The position numbers were made by a program, and so were the translations under genes. A stretch of DNA of 64,000 nucleotides. Origin: Amborella trichopoda. Taxonomy: Eukaryota; Streptophyta; Magnoliopsida; Amborellales; Amborellaceae. The notes below the pieces were generated by a model. That model was not told where the DNA came from. It was given only the letters and a program-made list of their open reading frames with translations, and ran no database searches. This document shows positions 32,972 through 44,785 of the stretch, piece after piece. Each line of letters opens with the position of its first letter. The stretch's first letter is position 1. The stretch spans positions 103,191-167,190 of the forward strand of contig NW_006494943.1 of NCBI RefSeq assembly GCF_000471905.2. Direction: 5' to 3'.

Positions 32972-33863
32972 ATTCCCTACTCTCTCACCCACACACATTT
33001 CCTTTTCCAGCTCTCATCTTTTTTTTCTTCTAAATTCCTAGTTTGTTTGACTCTTTTATTCTGCTAGAATACAGAATCAACGGATGAAGTTGTTTGATGT
33101 GCTTCTTATCTTATGCTGCACAGAATTAACAGAAGCTTCTTTTTTTTTTCTTTTTAACTTTTTCCTTTTTATTCTGTCCTTATTAAGATTTTATTGGAAG
33201 ATTTCGCTGTTTTAGCTGAAGTTTGGGTTCCACTCTTCGGATTCGAGATTTTGTATTTTTCTCTCCATTAAAGTTGTCTTTTAGATTTTAATAATTTCTT
33301 CTTTTTTTTTTTTCTGTTTTGATCGTTTTGCGGTTCAGATCTCGCATTAGTTTCTAATGGTACGGTCAGGAATCATCCTGGCCAATCAAAATTCCCTGCA
33401 TTAATGTTCTCTTCTTGCTTTTCTCTGCAAATGCTCGGAAACTATCCTTTGTCTTGCTTAAATTTATTTGTCATGTTTTCTCTTTTGATATTAGATTTGG
33501 AACATCTTTTACCTACTTAAGCTAAATTCCAACTCTCTCTCACGCCCAAAATGCCTGAATCTATTATTTGGGGGTCATATTCTTTTGCTGATACCTTAAA
33601 AACTTTTAGGGATTTCTTGTGATCTCAATTTTATGCCTTCACTTGTAATTTGGGCTGGTTTGGGACTGCCTTAATTTGAAATCTTGGGTAGTTTCCATCC
33701 TAATTAGGGTTTTAGATGATGCTAATCCCACTCTCAGTGGCTTTTGCAAAGCTTAATCCAAACATTGGGTTGGCACTTAAATGCCATTATGTGTGTTTCA
33801 ACTCGGGTATACCTAATATTTGGTTGTTGTATGTGATGCATTTATTGATTGTTACCTTGATTC

Positions 33864-34166
33864 TTGGCCTTTATTTGCATCTACTTTTTCTTTGAATATG
33901 TTAGGCCTATTTGTAAGGTCTATTGGGAAAAGTTTAAGGTTGCAACTTTATGCCATGGAAGTAATATGCACTTTAAAAATTCAGTAGAAGAGAGTGTTTT
34001 GAAGTTGAATATGCACTTTAAAAATTCAGTAGAAGAGAGTGTTTTGAAGTTGAATATGCACTTTAAAAATTCAGTAGAAGAGAGTGTTTTGAAGTTGGAA
34101 AACTTTTCAGGTGATAATCTCGATCTCATGGCATATGAATATAAAGAATTTGTTTGTAAGTCCTAA
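33864..34166 (+). CDS. Hypothetical 100-codon open frame with a 15-residue repeat
   Basis: Not recognised. After a hydrophobic start (MAFICIYFFFEYV) the frame contains three identical copies of NMHFKNSVEESVLKL, encoded by exact 45-bp DNA repeats, then ENFSGDNLDLMAYEYKEF and a stop. The repeat length is a multiple of three, which keeps the frame open. It lies about 1 kb downstream of MIR390 and could be a later exon, an unrelated small gene, or chance. I favour chance or an expanded fragment. Confidence 0.2.
   Translation: MAFICIYFFFEYVRPICKVYWEKFKVATLCHGSNMHFKNSVEESVLKLNMHFKNSVEESVLKLNMHFKNSVEESVLKLENFSGDNLDLMAYEYKEFVCKS
33963..34097 (+). repeat. Three exact 45-bp tandem copies
   Basis: Units 33963-34007, 34008-34052 and 34053-34097 are identical (AATATGCACTTTAAAAATTC .. 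TTTTGAAGTTG). Lack of divergence means a recent origin or an assembly artefact. Confidence 0.97.
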
Positions 34167-34169
34167 AAA

Positions 34170-34569
34170 CAGTGTATTTTGTAGTAAGTTTTGTGGACAT
34201 TCTATGATCGTGATTTTCAATTGGTAATAGTTTAAAGCTGCATCTTCTCGCAAAATTTAGGCGCGCACTGATATAAGGTGGGCAACTAATGCCAATGCAA
34301 TCAAATCCACTTTGCTTTGGCGGAAGAGGTCAAATCTTGGCTTAGACAGTAGTGAAGCAAAGCTCTGTTGCATTAGCTTCGGCCTGCTTCTGGCTGATTC
34401 ATGAATTGGCCTTTTCGTTCGAAGCGGCTTCGGCAGTAGCACAATTTTTTTGGTTTTAAATACAATTATTTGCTTTGGTCCGCTTTGTAATCTTTGGCTG
34501 AAGCGTACAAATTGTCTTTTCTTTTGTTTTTTTTTTAATGTTTTTTTATTTTTAATATATTTTTATATA
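34170..34569. other. Intergenic, GCTTCGG-rich
   Basis: Between 34310 and 34510 words such as GCTTCGGC, GAAGCGGC and GGCTGAAGCG recur on both strands, suggesting a small foldback repeat. No gene seen. Confidence 0.4.
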
Positions 34570-34578
34570 TAAATATAT

Positions 34579-35048
34579 GGAAAAAGCTTATATAGAGCTA
34601 TGGTTCTAACAAATCAAATTTGGGCCCATTTAAAAAATATTACCAAAAGATGTTGTTTTGATGCTCAAATATGTTCAAATTGATCATCTCGACGTCAAGA
34701 TAAGATACCTGGACATGAAAAAAAAAATTTGAATTTCGAGTTTTGAAAATAGTGCATCTTGTAATGCATTTTGAACCGTTAATTTTCATGATTTTCAAGT
34801 TTTGATAGATATGATCGATCTATACTATTTTTAAAGCTTTAAATTTTGTATTTAAATATGAAAATATTTTTTTGTGAAGCATTAAATTTGTAATTAAAGA
34901 TGAAAATATATTTTAAGACTATCATAAAGATTTCTAGTATTGAAACCACATTTCTTAAGACTATTTAAAAAAACTATTTGAAGGTGTGCTTTATTTGGAT
35001 GGTTTAGTGGCTATGGTTTAAAGCCTCAGGTATGTACAAACAGCACCT
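34579..35048. mobile_element. MITE family B, copy 2
   Basis: Starts GGAAAAAGCTTATATAGAGC and ends GGTATGTACAAACAGCACCT, matching family B ends. Flanks TAAATATAT (34570-34578) and TAAATATGT (35049-35057) match at 8 of 9 bases. The last 18 bases and one flank were copied again in the 79-bp duplication. Confidence 0.78.
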
Positions 35049-35188
35049 TAAATATGTATGTTATCTATATTACTTTTTTAAATAAATTATGAAGTCTTCT
35101 TCCGAGTTGTATGTACAAACAGCACCTTAAATATGTATGTTATCTATATTACTTTTTTAAATAAATTATGAAGTCTTCTTCCGAGTTG
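35031..35188 (+). repeat. Exact 79-bp tandem duplication
   Basis: Copies 35031-35109 and 35110-35188 are identical. The unit includes the right end of MITE B copy 2 and its target flank plus 60 bases of neighbouring DNA, so it arose after the MITE inserted. Confidence 0.97.
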
Positions 35189-35492
35189 TTGAAGCACCGA
35201 ATTGTTTTATTTTTCCCACCAAACCGAAAAAAAGCCCCACAGCGAATCGAATCCGACAACACTTCCTTATACAAACCTAATAAATTGTACGTCTAATGTG
35301 ATTGTCTATCTCTACAATATTTTGAGAAGATCATCGAGGCCTTGGATATAAGAGTGATATTTTGGGTTCAAATACGGGGAATGAGTTTCTTATTTCTTAA
35401 TGGATTGCCCAAATTAGCAAATTCGCATTCTTCGTGGCATCAATATTCACGGTTGTTTAACAATTTGTTATTGTATGGGGTGTTAGATATTT

Positions 35493-35609
35493 GGAAAAAG
35501 TTTATATAAGGTGTCAACCTTATACCTTAGAGGTACGGTGCTCATAAAAAACCACTCTGAAAAAGGTCATTTTGTTACTTGAAAATTCTCCCACTGATAA
35601 TCTTGACCT

Positions 35610-35647
<38 letters not shown>

Positions 35648-35830
35648 GAACTTCAAGTTTTTAAAATAGAACATTGTGTAACACATTATTTAAACGGTCT
35701 ATTTTCAAGATGTTCAAGTGTTTATAGATTTTTAAATTTGCATCAATAGATTTGTTAAATTGACATCATTTTGGAGTTTTTAATTTCATTATAGGGATGA
35801 AAAGTAGACTTTTGGGCTATATAAGAAGAG
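35493..35830. mobile_element. MITE family B, copy 3, degraded
   Basis: GGAAAAAGTTTATATAAGGTG at the left and internal matches to family B (CTTCAAGTTTTTAAAATAG, CATTGTGTAACACATT, TTTTCAAGATGTTCAAG). The right end was not found. An (AT)n run at 35612-35644 lies inside. Confidence 0.55.
35612..35644. repeat. (AT)n microsatellite
   Basis: About 16 uninterrupted AT dinucleotides. Confidence 0.97.
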
Positions 35831-35849
35831 CTTTGACACTGAATATACA

Positions 35850-36820
35850 TCTTTTAATGAGATTTTGGGGTGTGCCTTACCATGATTGTTTAAGATTGAG
35901 ACCTTATACCAACCTCACCCAGTAGTGAGATCTCTTGTCATATGAACCGGTTACCTTTTTTCCTGGCCATGAGCTTCACGCACTTTGTTTTGGGAAATGA
36001 TATTGTGGTGATTCTGGTTGCTATTGGAATCACACATCTTGATTTGAGAAGCCCCATTTTTTAATTCTGACTATTGATAGTGCTATTAGGTTAGTGTTAT
36101 GGGTTTTTCTGGCATTTCATTTAAATTCGGTCAACTTGTACTTCATTATGCTCTATGTGGTGAGGTGCTTATTTAATTCCCACAAGGGTGGGGCATGCCC
36201 TGTCTGGCTTATTAAAAACAAAATGCTCGTGATTTTCTAGTCTATGAATTCTGGTATTTTGCTCCTATTAAGGTCTATGAATCTTGATATTGAAGTATTT
36301 TTGTACAGAGAAATTTACAAATATATCTCCTACGTATGCTCTTTTGTTATGGGATTATGTGACTATTTATCTTTCGTTATATGGAGGTCATATTTTGTTC
36401 CTAACTATTGGATACTAGTCAATGACACTTTATGACTTTTTTACAACTCTATGAAAATCTTATGGACCGATTTTTTTGTATCAAAAATAAATGATATTTT
36501 CGTAGATTTTTTTATTATTATTATTTAATAAGTCTCTATACATTTTTGTTTGGTTTTTACTAATATTTGTTTGTACGTTTGATTTAAAGATTTGAAGTCA
36601 TAAGGATTCTATGGCCTTGGATTTTCAAAAGTGAAGCCCTCACATGCCCCCTTTTGTTCCCCCATTTTGCCAACACTTGATATTGTCGAGATGGTGAAAG
36701 TCATTCATGAAGTCAAGATCTAAAGTTATATGTCATTTATGATTGCGAATCTTTAAGATCGATCTCTCTCGCTCTCTCACTCTCGCTCTCTCACTCTATA
36801 TATATATAGTTTATATATAT
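35850..36820. other. Intergenic, nothing recognised
   Basis: AT-rich DNA. A 63-codon frame at 36244-36435 has no recognisable features. It ends in a CTCTCGCTCTCTCAC microsatellite-like run (36762-36800). Confidence 0.5.
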
Positions 36821-36823
36821 ATA

Positions 36824-37115
36824 GTTTATATAGAGTGGAGGCTCTAAACAATCAAATTTGAGTCTACCTCAAAGGTTTCACTAGAAGAGGTTGTTTTGAT
36901 ACTTAAATATGTTCAAATTGACCATCTTGATATCAAGATGCATAGACATTAGAAAAAAATGGATTTCAAATTTTGGAAATAGAGTATTTTGTGACTCATT
37001 TTTTAATCATCAATTTTCAAGATTTTCAAGTTTTTTAAGTTTTCATAGATCAGTCGATCTACACTATTTTTGAAGTTTTAAAATTTATAAATGAATATAA
37101 AATATATATTTTAAG
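36824..37115. mobile_element. MITE family B, copy 4, right end missing
   Basis: Starts GTTTATATAGAGTGGAGGCT and follows family B copy 1 closely (CAATCAAATTTGAGTCTACC, GATATCAAGATGCATAGACA) to about 37115, where it stops next to the LINE. Confidence 0.7.
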
Positions 37116-37142
37116 GAAATTTCTGCCCACTAAAAGCTTTAA

Positions 37143-37190
37143 ACCATGAAGGAATTATGCATGATTACCATGAAGGAATTATGCATGATT
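37143..37190 (+). repeat. Exact 24-bp tandem duplication
   Basis: ACCATGAAGGAATTATGCAT plus GATT is present twice in direct succession (37143-37166 and 37167-37190). Confidence 0.95.
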
Positions 37191-39764
37191 GGTTATTTTC
37201 TCTCTAAGTGAATCAACATATGTAATCACAATACTTCCTTCCCAATTCCCCACAACTCCATGCTCAGCTATTCTTTTAAAGCTGAGTTTGAAACTTCCAC
37301 CATTGGCGGAACCCATCGACCTTTAGGTCTACAATTGATAAAACCCATATTGAACATATTTGGTAAATTCATCGTCACATCTACCTCCAAAATATTTGGC
37401 TCAACTTTAATAACAGATAACCACATCCTGAGGGGGTGCAATATCTTATCCATAATCCTATCAAAAGACAAACCTATCTTATTAAAAGTTCTTCTATTTC
37501 TTCCTTTCCACACCTCTCACATAATCACACTTCTGGCAATTTGTCAAATCACCTTCCTTGTTTGCGGCAAGAAAAAAAGAGATAAGTTTGAAATTATCCC
37601 GAAAACATGGTGAGGTAACACCATCCTTATCCCGACTTGAGAGAAAAACCAACACCAAATTCTATAAGTGAAAGGACAATGAAAAAACAAGTCAGCACCT
37701 GTTTCTCAATCAGCATTACACAATATTTGGTAGAATCTTCCATCTTTTAATCAAATTATCAACTGTCAACACCTTACCGCCATCCATACAAAAGCTTGAA
37801 TTTTATGTGGTAATGGCCACTTCCATATTTTAGCATCTTCAGGCATCGACCATCGCCGTCGATCATAAAAAAGCAAACGAAACATAAAAAAGCAAACGAA
37901 ATTAAGATTTGATCGAGAAAATTCCATCTTTGTCAACCTCCCAAACTACCTCGTCAATTGCTTCTTGAAAGATGTAAACATCAATCAGAATCTCCAAAAG
38001 AGAATAAGTTTGAGAAAAATACTCATCCGATATCCTATTATAAAGAAGGTTTAAATTTCAAAACACCTGATTTCCCCTAATCTCAAACATATCCGCAACT
38101 GAAACATTGGGGTTATCCATTCGCTCAATAATATTCGGAAAACATATTTCAAGGGTGATGTGCCTAACCATTTATGATGCCAAAATGATATATGATTTTT
38201 CACACCCAATGAATATCTTGATGATCTAGCGTTTTGCACATATTAATCGATCTCCAATAATAAGATATATTTCTACTATTCCTAAAGCCAATCTACATAC
38301 CAAATCTATCAATTCTATACTTGGCAGCAATAACTTGATACCACAACTAGTCTTTTAACTGCAAACTTTTCCACCACCATTTGCAAGGTTTGGTTAACCA
38401 GTTTGATTTTCCTCAACCCCAAACCACCCTCACTTTTTGGTGTGTACACCCTATCCCATCTTAGGTGATGAAATTTTCTCTGTTTTTGATGTTAAGAGAT
38501 GAAATTTTCTCGATACATTAGTTGAGCCTAAGAAATCCCTCATCATTCCTGCCTACCGATGAAGCGATTTGCAGAATAGATATTTGATATATTGGCAAGT
38601 TCAACAAACACGCTCTCACCAAGATGATCCTATCTCTCAGAGATAAGTATTTATATTTCTAAAGATCCAACTTAAATTGAATCCTTTGGTTTACTTTATT
38701 TCAAACTTCCAGCGGAAGCCAAAGATCGGCATTCTCATATATGTGATTGGAAAGTGATCCACCTTATATCCCAAAGTCTCAGCAAGTTCAACGACCACAA
38801 AATCATCACAATTGATCCCAATCACTGAGGTTTTATCAAAGTTAACCTTAAGCCTTAAAGCCATCTCACATCATCGCAAAAAAGTTTCAATATTGCTAAC
38901 TTGGTTAAGCTTAGCCCCATAGAAAAGCAGGGTGTCATTAACATAATGTAAGTGAATAATACACAGCCCCCCATTTGCCATTTGAAACCTTGAAAAATGA
39001 CCCATGCTTTCTATATTCCTCATAAGAAGACTAAAGCACTCAATGTAAATAGTAAATAAAAATGTAGACAGAGGATCATCTTGTCGTAAACCCCGAGAAG
39101 CATTAAAGAATCCCATGAGGCTCCCTTTGTAGAGAATGGTAAAACACGCAAAAGACAAACAACCATAAATCCAATTTCTCCATTTCTCTCCGAAGTCCAT
39201 ATTTTTCATGATTTCCAATAAAATTCCCCACTCAACCCTATCCTACACCTTTTCTATATTAAACTTGATCACTATCCCCAGATTGCTACTCAAAATTCTT
39301 GAGTGGATGCACTCCTGAGCAACCAATACACTGTCTGTAATAAAACGATATTTGATCAAAGCTTATTGGGGCCCTTATGTAATCAATGGTAATACAACCT
39401 TCAGTCTTTCAGCTAGCACCTTGGCCACAATTTTGTAAAGACTCGTAAAAAAACTAATGGGTCTAATGTACCCTAGATTAGTGATAACATACTTTTTAAT
39501 AATCAGGACAACGAAGGTAGAATTAACCCCTTTCAATAATTCATCTCTTCTCAAGAAACCCTTAACTATCTCCAATAACTCTCCCCAAATCAAATCCCAA
39601 AACTTTTGGAAAAGATTAGAGCAAATCCATTTGGACCATGTGACTTATCTCTTGGCACAGAATCTTTAGTTCTTCAATTGTAATATCTACCTCCAATAAA
39701 CTTTTGAGAACTAATAGGGAGAATTTTAATAGCCACCCTGCTTAATCGTGGAGTGAACTTCACT

Positions 39765-39880
39765 TCCGAAGTGAAGGTTTTTGAAAATAACTAATAATAG
39801 CACTAGTCATTCCATTGCTACCTCCGAAGTGAAGGTTTTTGAAAATAACTAATAATAGCACTAGTCATTCCATTGCTACC
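39765..39880. repeat. Exact 58-bp tandem duplication in the LINE
   Basis: Copies 39765-39822 and 39823-39880 are identical, opening TCCGAAGTGAAGG and closing TCCATTGCTACC. Confidence 0.96.
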
Positions 39881-40090
39881 GTCAGGCTCTATACCATGAA
39901 TCATCTAACCAGAAACATCATTTTTCCTATTTCGAGCACAAGCAATAGCATGGAAAAACTTGATATTAAGATCCCCCTCTTTAAGCCATTTATTTCTAGA
40001 CATTTGCTTCCAATACACTTCTTTTACCTTTTAAAGTTCCTAAAGAGCACTAATTTTCTCATTTCTCTCCATAACCAACTGCTCTGACAA

Positions 40091-40186
40091 TACCCTAGCA
40101 CTATGAATATTGTCATCAATCAACTCTATATTCATCAATACCCTAGCACTATGAATATTGTCATCAATCAACTCTATATTCATCAG
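40091..40186. repeat. Exact 48-bp tandem duplication in the LINE
   Basis: TACCCTAGCACTATGAATAT .. TATATTCATCA at 40091 and again at 40139; at most the final base differs. Being a multiple of three it adds 16 codons in frame. Confidence 0.95.
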
Positions 40187-40913
40187 AACTTCATCAATAT
40201 TACCTATGATGTGCAATCTCGTTTCTTTTCCAAACAATAAGTTTATCTTCGATGTTTAATAACTTCTTGTGTAGCTCGAAATCAAGAGAGCCAATAGTAA
40301 TAGTATTCATCCAAGTGCTTTTGATTATCTCAACCTGTAGCCATCCAATTTCAAACATAAACGGAGTAACAAGGGGAAAGAATTCCGACTAATCTTTAGA
40401 TACCAAAAATCTATTAAATTTGGATATTGACAGATTAGAGATACTTTCATTGGTCTAGGTAAAAACAATACCCGAAATAGGAAGATCAATCAAAGAATGG
40501 GTGTCGATGAACCCATTAAATATTCTCATAGTTGAGGTAATATGTCCTTCATAATTGCTCTCATCTAGCCATCGGACAAAATTGGAATGACCCCCTAAAT
40601 ATATAGGGTGGTTAAAATTAAGCAAGAATTATAATATTTCATTAATGAAAATTTCTTTAAGAGCAAAAGATTGAGGCCCTTAAACATTCATCAATCCCAT
40701 TGAAATCTTGGAGTGGGCCCCACAAAACCAATAACCAAAAAGTTATATCCTTACTCACATAAAGAAAAGATTGTAACGTTGTCCCTCTGAAGCCCTAACA
40801 ACGTCAATCCCAAAAGTCTACTGCCCCAAAACCCCAAACCTTCCTGACCCCAAAAACCCCAAACCTCCTTGACCCCAAAAAGATTGGGACTTGAAAGTCT
40901 GGTCTCTCTTGTA

Positions 40914-41117
40914 TTTCATATGTTTGAGCCGTGATGGCTTAAATTTACTAACAAAACCCCTTACATTCGAAGAGATGATTAACATTAAAAAGGCTTAGAG
41001 GAAGAGGTTTCATATGTTTGAGCACTGATGGCTTAAATTTACTAACAAAAAAAGGGGTCACCCAAACCCCTTACATTCGAAGAGATGATTAACATTAAAA
41101 AGGCTTAGAGGAAGAGG
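40914..41117. repeat. 94/110-bp tandem duplication at the ORF1-ORF2 junction
   Basis: Copy 1 (40914-41007) and copy 2 (41008-41117) share TTTCATATGTTTGAGC, GATGGCTTAAATTTACTAAC and CGAAGAGATGATTAACATTA. Copy 2 has 16 extra bases (AAAGGGGTCACCCAA-type) that copy 1 lacks. The endonuclease start is therefore present twice. Confidence 0.93.
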
Positions 41118-43060
41118 AACCTTGGCCATCCCTACTTGTTTCCAAGTAGACTTCTTCTAACATTATAGCTTTCTCCATTGGCTCGTCCATGGCATCCTCC
41201 AAAGCAGACAACTCTGAAGATGAAGAAGTTCCACTGCTGACTTCCATAACAGTTTCATATGGAATTGCAATTCCTTTAGCAGCATCACCACCATAAAGAA
41301 CACCACGAGCCATAAGTCTTGCTGAAGACCTCATTGCCTTCACTGAACCTTTACCTTTCATTGATTTGCCTTCTTCTTTGTTAGGAGTCTTCCCGTCGGA
41401 GGTTAACTGCTCCTTTCCAAGGTCGTCATCTCCTTCTTTTTATCAACAACTTTCTTTCCAAATGATTTCTTGAATATAACATCAATCGGTACTTCATTGT
41501 CCACTCCCATATCATTCACTATTGTAGCAGTCCTGTTCTCCACTGGGTTCTCCTGTACCACCACAAAATCAGTGTTGATTTGGACTGCATCCGGGTATCC
41601 CGAGATCCATCAGCTACAAAATGAAGCAACAGAGGACTATCATCTTGACGAACCAGATTGAGAGGAGGATGACCTCCACCAAAGCCATCCTATGGTTAGG
41701 GACGTCCTTTTCATTTGCCTCGGGATCCAATCCCTAATCCTCCAAAGGCTGATCCTCCCCCATCTCATCAGGTTGAAATTTGCCATCTTCCAATAACAGA
41801 GGGTTGTCTAGCTCCACTTGATCAATGAAAACTATAGCCAAAGGATTAAGAGGGTCAAAAGAAGGCCTCGGATGAGATCGACCCTTCCTAGCAACACAAT
41901 GATGCACAAGGGGATACATTCTTCCCTGCAACAAAATCAAGACTTGCAGAACTAGAGAAGAGCAAAGACGATGCCCTGAAACCAAAAGAGCAAGAAGGAT
42001 GAAAAACAAATCTTTTCCTTTGCAATCAGGATACACCGATGAAGCCCCATGCAAGGAATTGCATCTTTTGGAAAGGCCTGAAGAGACAATTCCAAGGCAT
42101 AGAAAACCGGCAAAATAATAGGGGCCGCCAGCTCACCATTCAAAGCCGCCTTCCTCGGCTCTGAAGACTATGCTAGAAATCCCTTTGGCAAAGATGCGTC
42201 GTCAACCCCATCACTTTTGGCAAGGTTTATATTTGCGTTGTACTGTGAGCCCGCAGGATCACCCGAACCCCCATGCCCATCAACCCTAATCTTTGACTTA
42301 ATGAACCCAGTATTAATCAAAAAAGCTTGGTATTCTTCGTAAAACAGCTTACTGAAATCCATCGTTTACGAATTTTTAAATTTTGAATTCTGATTTTCTC
42401 CTGCTAACCTTTTCCTTTATGACGTCTGCGCTAGCTATGTCATTCCCGACGGTCAACCACCAGATTTTCTTTTCCTACTGTTGTGAGAGACCATCTGCCA
42501 CTCGTTTTCCTCCAACCAACATCCAGAGTGATTTCCTAAAGCCGGAAAGGCCTTCACCATCTCCTTCGGCTCTAAAGAAACCATGATGGAAAAAGATTCT
42601 TGGCCCACCTACAGTCTCACTAATTTTGGTATCAAAGCCCCAGACAACTTCCATATTCTGACTCTCACATACCTCATATCAGCATCATTGAAAGAATCCT
42701 TATCCACATCACAAAATTCACCACATCTATTAGCAACTATCTGAATGATATCCACCTTCAACGCATGTAATGGGATGCCCGACATCCTGATCCACTGGCC
42801 TTCCTTGCGCAAGTAGGTTAAAAGGGAGGATGATTTTCAAAGTCTCTATACCCAGGTAATATAGATTTTTCCCACCCAGACTGGCGTAGCTCGTAAAGCT
42901 CAATCCGGTATCAACAAACATTGTTTGCTTAGTATAGTCCACACAGAAGCACACTCCCACTGAGTACATGTTCCATTATATCAATAAGCTCATGTGCAAA
43001 CACTCGTGAGGCTTTTAATGGCCACATACACCCAACATCCACATACTTACCACGAAGAGA
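41095..43060 (-). pseudogene. LINE ORF1 remnant, DUF4283-like
   Basis: The frame at 42609-42812 contains GQWIRMSGIPLHALKVDII and DADMRYVRVRIW, resembling the RNA-binding DUF4283 domain of plant LINE ORF1. Upstream (minus strand) MWPLKASRVFAHELI at about 43000-43045 is consistent with its N-terminal half. The C-terminal frame at 41095-41361 is Ser/Glu-rich (SSGTSSSSELSALEDAMDEP). No clear zinc knuckle was seen between. Several frameshifts break it. Confidence 0.7.
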
Positions 43061-44639
43061 AATTTCTAATTAACTATTGTGAAGACCAAAGTATCCACCT
43101 CTCAAAGGAAAAAAATTCACTAGGATCATATTTCTTTTTATGAAATGCTTCACAAGTAGAAAAAAGAGAAAATCATTGATATATTTCTATCTAACGATTA
43201 TCAATATAAGAAATGATATGGGAACAAAAATTACCTATGGAAAGCTGAATTACATATGAAAATGAAGTAACATTTAGTATACACAATGTAATACATTCCA
43301 CTTTCAACATAAGTTACTTGAACATGAAGTTCAAGTCTCATTTTTATGCTTCAATTATTGCATTTTGATTTCATCCAAGCAATACTCACATGGGCCCCTC
43401 AATAATCACGGAATGCAACTCTATTGGCCTCATCTTTTAGAACCTCTATTATATCGGATTGTATACAATGTGACCATTTACTTTTGATGCAATGAGGTAC
43501 AACTACTTATAATTATCACATGTGGAATCTAGTAGCTTGGGTTTGTCATAAAGTTCGAGAAAATTTCTTTTGAAATTTGAGCTTGGTAAATGAAAAAAAT
43601 GCAGCCATCTAAATTCACATTGAATGGTCATGGCTAATTGTGTCCACCTTATACCAAAGATAAATGGTGTCAATTGCATACTTTTCCTATTCTATTCATA
43701 AAATCTTCTACATCGAGCCCCTCTTTATCACTTATTCTTTTAGGAATCTGGCATAAGAATCTCAACTTTACTTCTTGCCAATGTTTGCCTTGCACTCGAA
43801 CTTATTATGTTGCGTTACTTCCACAAACATATTATATTTTCACCATCTCCTGTTTCTTCCCCACCATCTCCCACACACTCATCGTCACTATTTTTTTGTT
43901 CAATGCTTGGTGGGGTGTTATATTTATTAGATGGTTGATTGATAAGGGATTTGAGTTTGAAAGGAATATACATATTTAACCATGATTATACAAAAAAAAA
44001 GGAAATTGAAGACCCCCACACAAATAAAATAAGTATAAAATAAATGAGCTCCCAAAATCATACACGATAAGCAGCTTCACATTTATTGCATGCTTATTGA
44101 TAAAACATCTTCATTTCCCTATAGCTTCACCTCAAGTGTGCTTGTATTCCATAAGAATGTTAGTTCTAATGAAAAGATCATCAACCCTTCAAGTAGTTTA
44201 TTTTCAAGGTTAAACTGTACTGTAATATATCTGCTGAAAGGTTAAGACTGCATCAAAAGATTCATTTTTGAGTGGTTATAAAACTCATGGATCAAAATTT
44301 ACAAAATATATAAGCATTCCAACATATATAATTACTTTTTGTGAACATCAACTGGAGAGATAATTCATGAGTTTTCATTCTACTATCCAAGAAATACATG
44401 AATCTTGTGAGACAAGTTATTGAGAATACTATTAAATATTCATAGCATATCTCAAGTATCCCCTTTTGAACTTCTACATAGCCTTCAAATTCCTTTTTCC
44501 AGAAGAATCTAACTACATCTTAACTAAGTTCTCTAATGGGTTTTTTCCAATTCAAAAGTGTTAGACGTTTCTACTATGAGGTCATACAAGATTTAAGTTC
44601 TCATTTTGGCTAATGAAACGAGTAATAAAAATGGCAATG
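43061..44639. other. Intergenic, nothing firm
   Basis: AT-rich. The 113-codon plus-strand frame at 43638-43979 is rich in Cys, Tyr and Phe without recognisable domains. Part of this stretch may belong to the flanking copia relic. Confidence 0.45.
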
Positions 44640-44785
44640 CTTGTGCTCAAACCATGTATTTGGAGCCTGTTTAAGACCTTATGGAGCCTTACAGAGTCGA
44701 TAGACCAAAGTGGGATCTGGTTTAGGATACCTACGTGATTCATGCATGTGAACTTCCTCTTGGACATATGCATTGAGAAAATGAT
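44640..44785 (-). pseudogene. Ty1/copia reverse transcriptase fragment
   Basis: On the minus strand the frame reads FLNAYVQEEVHMHES, then LVYRLCKAPYGLKQAPNTWF. These match the copia RT motifs FLxGxLxEEVYM and KxLYGLKQAPRAW. About 50 codons survive and no other domain is visible. Confidence 0.85.

Larger units (their letters stand above)
37240..41090 (-). pseudogene. LINE ORF2: endonuclease and reverse transcriptase
   Basis: ORF2 nicks target DNA and copies the RNA at the nick. The endonuclease starts near 41090 (MLIISSNVRGF) and has RIFNGFIDTHSLIDLPISG near 40480-40530. RT: STFVVLIIKK near 39510-39535, RPISFFTSLYKIVAKVLAER near 39400-39460, and FFNASRGLRQDDPLSTFLF near 39055-39115. The catalytic box reads YVNDTLLF (about 38935-38960), where plant L1s have FADD or YADD, so the first catalytic aspartate is lost. 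A zinc-binding segment with FHCPFTYRIWCWFF lies near 37640-37690. WKGRNRRTFN is at about 37480-37510. Stops and frame changes occur throughout. Confidence 0.85.
37240..43060 (-). mobile_element. Long L1-type LINE, decayed, minus strand
   Basis: On the minus strand, from about 43060 down: an ORF1 region with a DUF4283-like segment, an ORF1 tail, then ORF2 with endonuclease, RT and RT zinc-binding segments. At about 5.8 kb it keeps most of a plant L1. It stops at the very start of the RNase H domain, so its 3' end, poly-A and target duplication are missing. It contains several short exact tandem duplications. Confidence 0.88.

Noticed and set aside
43638-43979. 113-codon plus-strand frame
   Set aside because: Low-complexity aromatic and cysteine content with no domain; no supporting signals.
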